A stretch of DNA of 64,000 bases from positions 806,001-870,000 of the forward strand of contig NZ_JAGSPA010000001.1 in NCBI RefSeq assembly GCF_019204005.1, read 5' to 3'. Each line of letters opens with the position of its first letter. Within the stretch, counting starts at the first letter, position 1. The translations under genes and the position numbers were made by a program. Of the stretch, positions 35,994-45,049 are shown piece after piece. This stretch comes from Pacificimonas pallii (lineage in GTDB: Bacteria > Pseudomonadota > Alphaproteobacteria > Sphingomonadales > Sphingomonadaceae). The notes below the pieces were generated by a model, which made no database searches, was not told the DNA's origin, and worked only from the letters and a program-made list of their open reading frames with translations.

Positions 35994-37367
35994 ATGGTCG
36001 ATCATGGCGCAAAAATCATTGATTGGCTGTCGCAGCTAAAGTCGAGTTATGGCTTCGTTCCGGCATTGATGACGGTTGGTACAATCGTGGTCGCCATCGC
36101 CGCGCTGTCCGCACCTGCGGCGTGGGGGGCCGCGATTGCCAGCTTCCTTGGCCTGCCGCCTGCGCCGGATGCAGAGGCGATGCGCGATCTGATGAGCCTG
36201 ATCGCCGGTGCCACCATCGGCACCGGCGCAGTCGCCTTTTCCGTTATCGTCGCCGCGTCCATCAACGCGGCGGGACAGTACGGCCCGCGCCTCCTTACCA
36301 ATTTCCTCGCCGACCGAGCGACGCAGATTACGCTCGGCGTATTCGTATCCTCCTTCGTATATGCGATCCTGGTTTATGCCGCGATCCGCGAGGACGCCGG
36401 GGGCGATGTCAGCATATATGGCCTCGCCGGCATGATCGGCATGACCTATGCGCTCGGCAGCGTTGCCGCGCTTATCTTCTTCCTGCACCACGCACCGTCG
36501 GCACTGCGTATCAACCAGGCCATTTCGAAAATCGGCGAAAGCCTGCTCAGGAATGTGTCCACACGCTTTCCCGCGAATTGCGCCTTTGCGGTGAACGAAA
36601 TGGATATGGCAGCCGCGCGGCGGACCTACGATGCCCGGGCAGATGCTGTGCCGCTCCGCGCGAACCAGGCGGGTTTGGTGTCCATTATCGATGGCGGGAA
36701 GCTGTGCGAGGCGGCCGCGCGTGTCGGTGCCCTTGTAACGCTGCGCATCCGTCCTGGGGTGTTTCAGGTCCCCGGCCAGGTAATCGCGGATATCCATTTC
36801 GGCGACGGCAAGGGCGCTCAGCTGAGCGATGAGGCCCTTGGGGAACTGCGCTCCGCATTCGCCATCGCGAAACTGCGCACACCGAGCCAGGATAATGAGT
36901 TTCTGGCGGACGAGCTGACGGAGATCGCGCTCAGGGCGCTCAGCCCCGGCATCAACGACCCCTTTACCGCGATTGCCTGTATGGAATGGCTGGCTGCCGC
37001 GCTCGGTGAAGTCGCGCGCACGGACGACCCTGTTCCCTATCGCCGTCACGAGGACGGCGATTTCCGCCTCTATGCTGAGCCGATCGACTTCGCGGCATAT
37101 TTGCAGGGCACGCTCAGCCGAATTCGGCAGGTCAGCGCCGCCAATGTGCGCGCGGCAGAAGGACATATGAGGTCTTTGGCCCTCGCCGCGGTCGGGGCCG
37201 CCGAAAATAAGGAGGCGATGCGGCTGATCCGCGACGAGGCGCGCGCGCTCGTCGCGCAGGCGGAACTTGCCCTGGCCGGACCGGATCTGGCGGCCGTGCA
37301 TGACGCGGCGGAACGGTTCGAGGCCGCGCTTGCCAGCACGCCGCCCGCGCTGGACAAGCTGCGCTAG
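35994..37367 (+). CDS. DUF2254 integral membrane protein
   Basis: The 457-residue protein has four hydrophobic segments (about 22-50, 62-88, 106-128, 138-165) with the conserved SLIAGATIGTGAVAFSVIVAA and QYGPRLLTNFLADR segments of DUF2254. A long cytoplasmic part ends with LSPGINDPFTAIACMEWL. The function is unknown. It sits eight bases after the peptidase gene and 18 before nadC, so it may be part of the same transcript. Confidence 0.88.
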   Translation: MVDHGAKIIDWLSQLKSSYGFVPALMTVGTIVVAIAALSAPAAWGAAIASFLGLPPAPDAEAMRDLMSLIAGATIGTGAVAFSVIVAASINAAGQYGPRLLTNFLADRATQITLGVFVSSFVYAILVYAAIREDAGGDVSIYGLAGMIGMTYALGSVAALIFFLHHAPSALRINQAISKIGESLLRNVSTRFPANCAFAVNEMDMAAARRTYDARADAVPLRANQAGLVSIIDGGKLCEAAARVGALVTLRIRPGVFQVPGQVIADIHFGDGKGAQLSDEALGELRSAFAIAKLRTPSQDNEFLADELTEIALRALSPGINDPFTAIACMEWLAAALGEVARTDDPVPYRRHEDGDFRLYAEPIDFAAYLQGTLSRIRQVSAANVRAAEGHMRSLALAAVGAAENKEAMRLIRDEARALVAQAELALAGPDLAAVHDAAERFEAALASTPPALDKLR

Positions 37368-37385
37368 CCGCGACAAATCGGGCGC

Positions 37386-38231
37386 ATGACTTTCCAGCTT
37401 CCCGGCTTCGACCTAGACGATTTCATATCACGCACGCTTGCGGAGGATGCGGGCGATGCCGGTGATGTGACCTCCGCCGCGGTCATCCCTGCCGATGCGC
37501 GGCTCAATGCGGTGATGGACAGCCGCGACGCGATTGTCGTCTGCGGTCTGCCGATCGCGGCGGCGTTTTTCCGGCGTCTGGATCCGGATTGCGAGGTCGG
37601 GATTCTGCAAGCTGAAGGCGCTGTCGTCTCTAAAGGCGCGGATCTGATGCGCGTATCCGGCAATGCCCGCGCGCTGCTGACGGCGGAGCGTCCGGCGCTC
37701 AATACCGTGCAGCATCTGAGCGGCATTGCCACAGTCGCGCGGCAATATGCCGATGCGGTTGCCGGGACCGGCGCGACCGTGCTGGACACGCGAAAATCGC
37801 ACCCTGGCCTGCGCCGGTTGCAGAAATACGCGGCGAAGACGGGCGGCGTTACGAATCACCGCATGACGCTTTCGGACCAGCCGATGATCAAGGACAATCA
37901 CGTCGCCATCGCCGGTTCCGTGGCCGAGGCCGTGCGCCGCGCGAAAGACGCGAAGCTGACAGGCGTCGTCGTTGAGGTGGACCGGCTCGACCAGATCGAG
38001 CCCGCGCTTGCCGCCGGGGCGGACCGGCTGCTGCTCGACAATATGGGCCCCGAAACACTGCGTCAGGCGCTGGCGATCGTGAACGGCCGTGTGCCGACCG
38101 AAGCGTCCGGCGGCGTGAATCTGGAAACCATCCGCGCCATTGCCGAAACCGGCGTTGATTTCATCTCGGTAGGCCGCATCATCCAGTCTTCGCCCGCCGC
38201 CGATATCGGCCTCGATTTCGCGGGCGACTAA
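37386..38231 (+). CDS. nadC: Nicotinate-nucleotide pyrophosphorylase (quinolinate phosphoribosyltransferase)
   Basis: NadC turns quinolinate and PRPP into nicotinate mononucleotide, the step after nadA. The 281-residue protein has LNTVQHLSGIAT, DTRKSHPGLRRLQKYA, GGVTNHRMTLSD and IKDNHVAIAGS motifs and a C-terminal ASGGVNLETIRA segment, all typical. It is preceded by the DUF2254 gene. It shares a pathway with nadA 5.9 kb upstream but is not in a visible nad operon. Confidence 0.96.
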   Translation: MTFQLPGFDLDDFISRTLAEDAGDAGDVTSAAVIPADARLNAVMDSRDAIVVCGLPIAAAFFRRLDPDCEVGILQAEGAVVSKGADLMRVSGNARALLTAERPALNTVQHLSGIATVARQYADAVAGTGATVLDTRKSHPGLRRLQKYAAKTGGVTNHRMTLSDQPMIKDNHVAIAGSVAEAVRRAKDAKLTGVVVEVDRLDQIEPALAAGADRLLLDNMGPETLRQALAIVNGRVPTEASGGVNLETIRAIAETGVDFISVGRIIQSSPAADIGLDFAGD

Positions 38232-38236
38232 CGGCC

Positions 38237-39007
38237 GTGCGCGCGCTTTTGCATGCAGGACTGGCGATCCCCATGCTGCTCCTCAGCGCGTGCGATGCGG
38301 CACCGTCCGGCAGGGAGGCAGCGTCACCGGCAACCAGTGCGGACCTGGCTGATACGGACGCAAATTGCGTCATTCCTGCCGACATCACGCCGCCGCGGCG
38401 CGCGACGCCGCCTGATGATCGTCCCGACGCGCCTGCGAGCGGCTATGTGATGGCGCTGTCCTGGTCGCCGGAATTCTGCCGGTTTCGCGCGGATCAGGAT
38501 GCGCATGCCGGGCAGTGCCGGGACAATCGCTTCGGTTTCATCCTGCACGGCCTGTGGCCGCAGGCCGCGCGCGGTCCGCACCCGCGCGCCTGCGCCCTTG
38601 CCGCCCCGGTCAGCGAAGACACGATCCGCAGGCATTATTGCATGACGCCGTCCGCCGCGCTGATCCAGCATGAATGGGCCGCGCACGGTACCTGCGCCTG
38701 GGACAGCGCCGACGCCTATTTCGCCGATGCGGCGCGGCTTTGGGATCGTGTTGATCGACCCGATCTTTTCGCTCTCAGCAGAAAGGAGGGCCTGGTCGCG
38801 GCGGATATTCGCGCCGCCTTTGTCGCCGTCAATCCCGGCCTGCCTGCTGAGGCGGTTGGCGTCGACCTCGACAATCGCGGCTGGCTGGAGGAAATCTTCA
38901 TCTGCCTCGATCTTGACGAGCGCCCACGCGCCTGCGCCCCCCGCGAATATGGCGCGCATGACAACCGCAAGGCCAGCATCTGGCGCGGCGGTCGACCTAA
39001 GAAATAA
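38237..39007 (+). CDS. Ribonuclease T2-family protein, lipoprotein-like
   Basis: The 256-residue protein carries both catalytic segments of the T2 family: FILHGLWPQ (CAS I) and QHEWAAHGTC (CAS II). LLLSAC near residue 19 suggests a lipoprotein signal; the GTG start six bases after nadC gives it. RNase T2 enzymes degrade RNA in the periplasm or outside the cell. Several cysteines fit disulfide bonding. Confidence 0.9.
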   Translation: MRALLHAGLAIPMLLLSACDAAPSGREAASPATSADLADTDANCVIPADITPPRRATPPDDRPDAPASGYVMALSWSPEFCRFRADQDAHAGQCRDNRFGFILHGLWPQAARGPHPRACALAAPVSEDTIRRHYCMTPSAALIQHEWAAHGTCAWDSADAYFADAARLWDRVDRPDLFALSRKEGLVAADIRAAFVAVNPGLPAEAVGVDLDNRGWLEEIFICLDLDERPRACAPREYGAHDNRKASIWRGGRPKK

Positions 39008-39010
39008 AGC

Positions 39011-39637
39011 CTAGCTTTTTATCAGCAGATAACCGCCTGCCGCGATCATGCTGCCGCCGCCAATTGCCCGTGCCGCGCTGCCAAAAGGCATGCGTATCGA
39101 CAGTCTTGCGATCTTTGCACCGGCGAACGCATAGGTGATTTTCACCCAGCCAATGGCGATGACGGTAATCACGGCAACAAGCGCGATGTCCGGCGTGGTC
39201 ATGGCTGGAATATCGACAAATGCCGGGAACATGGCCGCGTAGAAGAGGATCGCTTTCACGTCACCCAGGGTGAGGAGGAGGCCTGCCATGAAGCTGACGG
39301 CAAGTCCCCCGTGACCCTTGGGAGCCCTGCGACCCCGCATGTCGGCCGGCTTCCTGATCGTGTGAAGCAAATTTGCGCCGAACCAAATCAGATAAGCGGC
39401 CGCCAGATATCGCAGCGCGGTGAACAATCCGCCAAGAGCCTCGGCAAGAGCGGTAAGCCCGCCAATTGCCAGCGCCGCGAAAATCAGATCTCCCGCGACA
39501 ATGCCCAGTGCGGCGGCAATGCCGTCCCGCGTGCCATAGGTCGCCGACCTTATCACCACCAGGGCGACGCTGGCACTTGGGATTGCGGCGAGGGCGGCCA
39601 TGATGAGGAAAAGGCCCGTTGCCGATATGAACGTCAT
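39011..39637 (-). CDS. LysE-family translocator
   Basis: The 208-residue protein has about six hydrophobic segments and the pattern of the LysE/RhtB exporters: PSASVALVVIRSATYGTRDGIAAALGIVAGDL near the start and YLIWFGANLL in the middle. Members export amino acids or homoserine lactones across the inner membrane. The substrate is unknown. It converges on the RNase T2 gene. Confidence 0.88.
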   Translation of the reverse strand: MTFISATGLFLIMAALAAIPSASVALVVIRSATYGTRDGIAAALGIVAGDLIFAALAIGGLTALAEALGGLFTALRYLAAAYLIWFGANLLHTIRKPADMRGRRAPKGHGGLAVSFMAGLLLTLGDVKAILFYAAMFPAFVDIPAMTTPDIALVAVITVIAIGWVKITYAFAGAKIARLSIRMPFGSAARAIGGGSMIAAGGYLLIKS

Positions 39638-39680
39638 GATCTGCCCGTGATAAAGGCCGTCAGCCGGAATATCCGGTTCT

Positions 39681-40865
39681 TTATCTCATCCCCTTGCGCG
39701 TGACCAATGACGATCTGCGCCGCCCAGCAAGAACCACGCCGAGACCAAGGCATAGCAGTCCCAGGGTGCCGGGGGCCGGTACCGCGACAGCAGGACTTGA
39801 TTCAGCGGTACCGAGCCGCGCGGGTAGCCGCTGAAGGTCGGCGGGCGGCAGGCTGCCGATGGGCAGCGCGTCGATTAGCGTGATCTGATCGTCTTCGCGC
39901 GTCACGAAATGCTTGCCGCGCGCCAGTTCGACGCGTCCCGCAGCAACGGTCAGCGTGTTTTCGTGCAGTTCGGCATCGACGCCGGTCTTGTTTTCAAAGA
40001 AGACGACCGTGCCCCTGGTCCAGTAATTCGTAAAGCGGTTATCGCCGATAAAGACGAACCCGTCCGGGTTGACGAAGTCGCCGCCCTTATGCCGTTCGAA
40101 ACCGAGCGCGATGGCGGTCCTGTTGCCACTCGCCGCGCCTTTGATCAGGTCGTTATTCTCGACGACCAGCTGGCCGCCCTCCGGCACATCGATAAGGTAA
40201 GACGCCCCGCCTCCACGGCCGTCAATGATATTGCCGCGGATGGTCGTGCGGTTGGCGCGCGATTTGATGTAATGGCCGTTCGCGACCTTGTTGAAAGTCG
40301 AATCCTCGACAATCAGCTCGCCGATCGAATTGCCAACATATAGGGCGTGATTGAGCGTCTGGGCATTGCCGCCGGTGTAGAAGTCCGAAAAATCGGTATT
40401 CCGCACGGTCAGCGTGCTGCCCTCATCCCTGCTGCCAACCAGAATGCCCATTTCCGATCTGCCGAAACTGGAATTCAGCACGGTCAGATTGCGCCCTTCC
40501 ATACGAATGCCTGCGCCGTTGCGGTCGGGTACGAACGCCTGCTCAAACCGCAGGCCATCAATCGTGATATCGGCGCCCTTCGTAACGAACAGCGCTTTGC
40601 CAAGCACGGCACCGCCGCGAACGATCACGCTTCCGGGTGCCGCGCCGGGCGCTGCGCGAATGGTCAGCCTGTCATCCGTCCAGACGGCACCCTGCGTGTA
40701 AACACCGGCATCGACCTCGATCACATCGCCGGACTTTGCGGCGGCGGCGGCGGCGGGCAATGTCGTGTAGGCGCGGCCGATACCGACATTTAGCGTTGCC
40801 GCCTCGGCAGCGAATGAGAATAACAGCAGCGCGAACGCGCCAAGGCTCAGGGACTGGCGGCCCAT
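39681..40865 (-). CDS. Right-handed beta-helix protein with VPAP-type (PEP-CTERM-like) tail
   Basis: The 394-residue protein has a signal peptide (about 1-22) and many parallel beta-helix repeats with NxTVLNSSFG, TIRGNIIDGRG and VVENNDLI patterns, as in pectate-lyase-like or carbohydrate-binding folds. The C-terminus VPAPGTLGLLCLGLGVVL-AGRRR is a short motif, a hydrophobic helix and a basic end, as in PEP-CTERM sorting signals. I start at 40865, with GGAG seven bases upstream. No exosortase is in the window. Confidence 0.8.
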   Translation of the reverse strand: MGRQSLSLGAFALLLFSFAAEAATLNVGIGRAYTTLPAAAAAAKSGDVIEVDAGVYTQGAVWTDDRLTIRAAPGAAPGSVIVRGGAVLGKALFVTKGADITIDGLRFEQAFVPDRNGAGIRMEGRNLTVLNSSFGRSEMGILVGSRDEGSTLTVRNTDFSDFYTGGNAQTLNHALYVGNSIGELIVEDSTFNKVANGHYIKSRANRTTIRGNIIDGRGGGASYLIDVPEGGQLVVENNDLIKGAASGNRTAIALGFERHKGGDFVNPDGFVFIGDNRFTNYWTRGTVVFFENKTGVDAELHENTLTVAAGRVELARGKHFVTREDDQITLIDALPIGSLPPADLQRLPARLGTAESSPAVAVPAPGTLGLLCLGLGVVLAGRRRSSLVTRKGMR

Positions 40866-41043
40866 GATCATACTCCGGATATCGATGCCCCCCACAGCAA
40901 GCCGGGGGCTCGCGCGGTCTGTCGGATTTTGGATGGTGCAGATGCGGCGGGTCCACAAGCGCGCTGTCGATGGACCGTGCGCCCGCCGGGACGGGCCGCC
41001 GCGCCGCTGGCAAGGACGCGCGGCTTGTGGCATGATGTCCTTT

Positions 41044-41475
41044 ATGGATCTCCGCCCCCTCGACAACTGCGCCTCGGCCGCGCCGCAGCTACAGCCTGAC
41101 GAGCTCGCCGCTGTGCGCGCCGCCGGCTATGTGGGTGTCATCAACAATCGCCCCGACGATGAAGAACCCGGCCAGCCGACAAGCGCGGAAATGGCGGCGG
41201 CGGCGGCGGCGCATGGGCTTGCCTATGCCCATGTGCCGCTGGGGCGGGAGCCCTTGTCGCGGGAGCTTGTCATGGCGATGCGGCGCGCGATGGATACGGT
41301 TGGTGCGCCCGCTGTCCTGTTCTGCCGCTCGGGAACGCGCTCGACAACCCTGTGGGCGCTGGCGGAGGCCGCCAATGGCCGTGATGCCGACGAACTTACC
41401 GCGCATGCCGCCAAGGCAGGCTATGACCTGTCGCCGTACCGCGCGATGCTGATCTCGCTGGCCGGGGCTGGCTGA
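41044..41475 (+). CDS. TIGR01244/DUF442 phosphatase-like sulfur transferase family protein
   Basis: The 143-residue protein has the N-terminal ASAAPQLQPDELAAVRAAGYVGVINNRPDDEE segment and a P-loop like FCRSGTRST with the catalytic-type cysteine, typical of DUF442. These domains also occur fused to beta-lactamase-like persulfide hydrolases (Blh). Its role here is uncertain: phosphatase or sulfur transfer. Start at ATG 41044 fits the family; the longer frame upstream is a shadow. Confidence 0.78.
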   Translation: MDLRPLDNCASAAPQLQPDELAAVRAAGYVGVINNRPDDEEPGQPTSAEMAAAAAAHGLAYAHVPLGREPLSRELVMAMRRAMDTVGAPAVLFCRSGTRSTTLWALAEAANGRDADELTAHAAKAGYDLSPYRAMLISLAGAG

Positions 41476-41494
41476 GCACCGGACAGGCGTTTCG

Positions 41495-42394
41495 ATGCAG
41501 CTTCCCGATCCCGTTCAGCTGGCGATCCCGGTCTTTGTCGTCATGATCGTGGCGGAAATCGTCTGGATACGCATGCGCGGCCCCGCGGCGGGGCGATATG
41601 AATGGCGCGATGCGGCGACCTCCATCTCGATGGGGTTTGGCAGTCTGGTGGCGGGCATTCTCACAGGCGGCATCTATGTGGTGTCCGCGCTCGCCATCTC
41701 GGAATTTCGGATTGCCGAATGGGGCTTTGTCTGGTGGGCCTGGGCGCTCTGCGTCCTGATTGACGATTTCGCCTATTACCTGTTCCACCGCAGCGCGCAC
41801 CGCGTCCGCTGGTTCTGGGCCAGCCATGTCATTCATCATTCCAGTCGGCATTATAATCTGACAACCGCGCTCAGGCAGACGTGGACGGGAACGCTGTCGT
41901 TCAGTTTCATCTTTCGCCTGCCGCTTTTTCTGGTGTTCGAGCCTGCGATGGTCTTTTTCGTGTCGGCCGCAAACCTGGTGTACCAGTTCTGGATCCATAC
42001 CGAAACGATCGGCCGCATGCCGCGCTGGTTCGAGGCGGTGATGAACACACCGTCGCATCACCGGGTGCACCATGCCACGAATCCGCAGTGCCTGGACCGC
42101 AATTATGCCGGTATGTTCATCATTTGGGACCGCTTGTTCGGCACCTTCACGCCGGAGCCGCAGGATGAGCGGCTGAGCTATGGCATCGTGAAAAATCTGG
42201 ATACATTCAATCCGCTCCGTGTGGCGACGCACGAATGGGCCGGGGTCGCAGCGGACGTATGGCACGCCCCCGACTGGCGCAGCCGTTGGTATTACCTGAC
42301 CGCGCCTCCGGGGTGGTCGCACGATGGCAGCCGCGAAACATCCGACAGCATTCGCGCACGTTGGGCGGCGTCGCGCCGCGCGAACGCTTCGTGA
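41495..42394 (+). CDS. Sterol desaturase/fatty acid hydroxylase-family protein
   Basis: The 299-residue protein has four hydrophobic regions and the histidine boxes HRSAHR, HVIHHSSRH and HHRVHH that bind a di-iron centre in this family. Such enzymes hydroxylate or desaturate lipids, carotenoids or sterol-like compounds in the membrane. The specific substrate is unknown. It follows the DUF442 gene by 20 bases. Confidence 0.9.
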   Translation: MQLPDPVQLAIPVFVVMIVAEIVWIRMRGPAAGRYEWRDAATSISMGFGSLVAGILTGGIYVVSALAISEFRIAEWGFVWWAWALCVLIDDFAYYLFHRSAHRVRWFWASHVIHHSSRHYNLTTALRQTWTGTLSFSFIFRLPLFLVFEPAMVFFVSAANLVYQFWIHTETIGRMPRWFEAVMNTPSHHRVHHATNPQCLDRNYAGMFIIWDRLFGTFTPEPQDERLSYGIVKNLDTFNPLRVATHEWAGVAADVWHAPDWRSRWYYLTAPPGWSHDGSRETSDSIRARWAASRRANAS

Positions 42395-42634
42395 GCGGGG
42401 ATCAAACGGGGAAAGACATATGCTGGCGGTTGCGTCCAGTGTCGCCGCCCAACGCTGTTTCCGGGATTATCGCCGCCGACCTGACCTTGCCGACAACAGG
42501 CATCGCGCCCGGCGATCATGATGGGATGCTTCCGGGTTGGTTGAATGTCCTGCCGCCGCTAAAGGCCGCGGTCGATTTTGGCATCGATCTTCGGAACCAT
42601 GACGCAGCGCGCAGTTGGGGTCAGGGGTTCGTAA

Positions 42635-43063
42635 ATGGCTGAGCATATCGACATCGGCCGCGGGCTCAGCGTTCCGGAAACGCTGCTGACCGAGACATTC
42701 ATCCGCGCATCCGGCCCTGGCGGTCAGAATGTGAACAAGGTGGCGACCGCGGTTTCGCTACGCTTCGACCTCTACGGCTCGGCCCTTCCTTATGCCGTAA
42801 AGCGGCGCGTCGCGGCGGCGGCGGGCCAGCGGCTGACGAAAGATGGCCAGATCGTCATGCTGGGCCAGCGCCACCGGACGCTGGCTGCGAACCGCCAGGA
42901 CGTCCGCAAACGCCTGTTGCGGCTCTTGCGCGACGCGGCCGTTCCGCCCGCATACCGGGTCGCAACGAAGCCGAGCCGCGCCGCCCGCGCACGGCGCGTG
43001 GACAAGAAAGTCGTCCACGGCCGCAGGAAAACGCTGCGTGGGAAGCCAAAGCTCGACAGCTAG
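42635..43063 (+). CDS. arfB: ArfB-type peptidyl-tRNA hydrolase, ribosome rescue
   Basis: ArfB (YaeJ) frees stalled ribosomes by hydrolysing peptidyl-tRNA. The 142-residue protein has the RF-type motif RASGPGGQNVNKVATAV (GGQ about 29-31) and a long basic C-terminal tail (RRVDKKVVHGRRKTLRGKPK), which would enter the mRNA channel. Length matches the family. The 240 bases before it hold no gene I can support. Confidence 0.93.
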   Translation: MAEHIDIGRGLSVPETLLTETFIRASGPGGQNVNKVATAVSLRFDLYGSALPYAVKRRVAAAAGQRLTKDGQIVMLGQRHRTLAANRQDVRKRLLRLLRDAAVPPAYRVATKPSRAARARRVDKKVVHGRRKTLRGKPKLDS

Positions 43064-43893
43064 GCTTGGCGGCGGCGTCCGGAACGGACCGCCATGATGG
43101 CCAGACCAAGGCCAAGAAGCGCGAGAGCGGGCGGCGCCGGGACCGCCTGTGGATCGGGGTCCGGATCGCCCGGGTCGCCAGGGCCCCCTGGCACGAAGGG
43201 GAAGGGATCACCATTGATCTCAAGCGCGCCGAAATAGATCCACTGCGTTGCCGGACTCCGGCTGTTGATCTCAGCGCTGACTTCGATGACGTCAATATCG
43301 CTCAGGTTCAGTTCCGGGGTCATCGTTAGGAAGTCGGCAAGGCTGTAATTCAGCTCGGTATAAGGGTTGAAGCGTGTCGCGACGCCGATATCGTGCATGA
43401 TGCTGGCCTTGTGGCCATTGCCGTCGATCAGCGTGAGGGTAAGCGGCCACGGGACCGGCCCGTCTTCCCCAAAGGGCAGCAGGAACTGGGTTGCCGCCGG
43501 GACAAACAGATTGTCGCCCAGTGCGGCCAGATTGAGGCTCCAGCCGGTGCCGCGCGCAGCGCTGTTGTCGAGGCCGTCATACTGCAACGTCACATTGGCG
43601 ATGCCGCCCTGATCGAGCGACCAGCTATGCTGGTTGACGCCGAAACGGTTCGGCCCGCCGCCCGCGCGGACGTCGATAAAGGGACCGTCGACGGTAACGA
43701 CTTCGATGCTGATGTCGCGCTCTCCGCCCAGAATCGACGCGTGCTGTATGCTTTCCGATACATTCGGAGAGAGGTGCGTGGCCCGCAAATAAGGGAATGA
43801 ATAGCCAAGGGCGCCATCGATGATGACGGCCGCGGCGGGACTGGCGACCGCTATCGCGGCACAGCCGGTAAGGAAAGACAGGATGGTTTTCAT
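43060..43893 (-). CDS. Exported protein with VPAP-type (PEP-CTERM-like) tail, unrecognised
   Basis: The 277-residue protein has a signal peptide (about 1-22), a beta-rich body without a domain I recognise, a GDPGDPDPDP linker and the C-terminus VPAPPALALLGLGLAI-GRRRQ. That is the same sorting-signal layout as the beta-helix protein at 40 kb. It would be a surface or matrix-associated protein. The ATG at 43893 is chosen for the signal peptide. It converges with arfB, overlapping by four bases. Confidence 0.72.
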   Translation of the reverse strand: MKTILSFLTGCAAIAVASPAAAVIIDGALGYSFPYLRATHLSPNVSESIQHASILGGERDISIEVVTVDGPFIDVRAGGGPNRFGVNQHSWSLDQGGIANVTLQYDGLDNSAARGTGWSLNLAALGDNLFVPAATQFLLPFGEDGPVPWPLTLTLIDGNGHKASIMHDIGVATRFNPYTELNYSLADFLTMTPELNLSDIDVIEVSAEINSRSPATQWIYFGALEINGDPFPFVPGGPGDPGDPDPDPQAVPAPPALALLGLGLAIMAVRSGRRRQA

Positions 43894-44124
43894 GGTTTCG
43901 CTCCATCTTCGGGGATTGTGGCGGAGCGGGGCATCCATGTTTCGTGCCAATTATGCAGTTTTTAAACATTTCATCATGTTGTCGTCACTTCAAAGAAGGC
44001 GTTCGACAGGTTTTGTAAGGTGCAACTCATGTCCAAAACATACAAATGTCTGTTCTGTACAACGGCCGCCACATTGGCAGCTGATTGGGAAACAGCAGCC
44101 TGACGCGGGGGTAGGGAGCGACCG

Positions 44125-44952
44125 ATGGAGTTTACGTATCACGCGCCCGCCGTACCGCTTCGCGGCTTGGTAGGTAGCTATTACATATTACGCAGCGACA
44201 TCCCGGTTCTGCACGACCGGCTGCGCGCGGAGATGGCGAATGTCCGCTTTATCCTGAAAGGACATGGAAGGGTGAATCGGCCGGGGCGCTATACCCGGAC
44301 ATATCCCGAAGCCGCGCTTGTCGGTAGCGGATCGGTTCCCTGCGATGTGGAAGTGCATGGACCGGCGATCCTGCTTGGCGCGTCCGTGACGGCAACAGGC
44401 TGGAAACGGCTATTTGGCGTCGATGCCGACGAACTGACGGATATAGTGGTCGATTTGGCCGCCCTGGTTGGCGACGGAATTCGTGCCCATGTCGAGCGCA
44501 TGCGCGAAGCGTTGTCGGACGCAGCGCGGATAGACGCCGCCGACGGTCTGTTTCTGGACCTTCTGGCGCGGTCGAGATGGCAATCGCCTCAATTGATCGA
44601 ATCAGTGGATGACTGGCTGCTATGCGCCAAGTCACGCACGCTTGATTCGCTCGCGCAGGAAAATGCGATGAGTTGGCGGCAGCTGAGCCGCATCGTGCGC
44701 GCCCATTACGGCATGTCGCCAAAGCGGTTGCAGCGAAAATATCGCGCATTGCACGCGGCGCTGGACATGTCCCGCGGGATTTGCGGTGTCCAGAATGGCT
44801 TTTATGATCGGCCGCACATGATCCGCGAATTTCACGCCTTTATCGGCTGCACGCCGCGCGAATATGCCGGTGGCCGCAGCAAGCTGATCAGCGTGAGCGT
44901 GGCCAAGCGGCTAAGCATTCCCGGGATCCCGCCGCTCACACTGCTAAGCTAA
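44125..44952 (+). CDS. AraC-family transcriptional regulator
   Basis: The 275-residue protein has an N-terminal sensor-like domain and a C-terminal AraC pair of helix-turn-helices: SLAQENAMSWRQLSRIVRAHYGMSPKRLQRKYR and GFYDRPHMIREFHAFIGCTPREY. The N-terminal ligand is unknown. The gene is preceded by an AT-rich region of about 230 bases and followed by a hairpin, so it is probably a single-gene transcript. Confidence 0.88.
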   Translation: MEFTYHAPAVPLRGLVGSYYILRSDIPVLHDRLRAEMANVRFILKGHGRVNRPGRYTRTYPEAALVGSGSVPCDVEVHGPAILLGASVTATGWKRLFGVDADELTDIVVDLAALVGDGIRAHVERMREALSDAARIDAADGLFLDLLARSRWQSPQLIESVDDWLLCAKSRTLDSLAQENAMSWRQLSRIVRAHYGMSPKRLQRKYRALHAALDMSRGICGVQNGFYDRPHMIREFHAFIGCTPREYAGGRSKLISVSVAKRLSIPGIPPLTLLS

Positions 44953-44997
44953 ACTTCTCTTCGGCCGTCACTGCCCCGGGAGCGGGGCAAAAGCGAA

Positions 44998-45030
44998 GGC
45001 CGGACAGCCTGCGCTCCCCGGCCCCTTTTT
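44998..45030 (+). terminator. Probable terminator after the AraC gene
   Basis: GGCCGG (44998) pairs with CCGGCC (45018), followed by CCTTTTT. The hairpin has a 14-base loop. A separate hairpin GCCCC-GGGAGC-GGGGC lies just upstream (44973-44988). The first suits rightward transcription from the AraC gene; it also lies downstream of the convergent amtB. Confidence 0.5.
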
Positions 45031-45049
45031 CTTGCTGAACGCGGTCCGA

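Noticed and set aside
36036-37376. A 446-codon minus-strand frame
   Set aside because: It is antisense to the DUF2254 gene, with an Arg/Gly-rich composition typical of shadow frames.
42395-42634. Possible small gene between the desaturase-like gene and arfB
   Set aside because: Frames here lack ribosome sites and recognisable patterns; one merely overlaps the arfB start.
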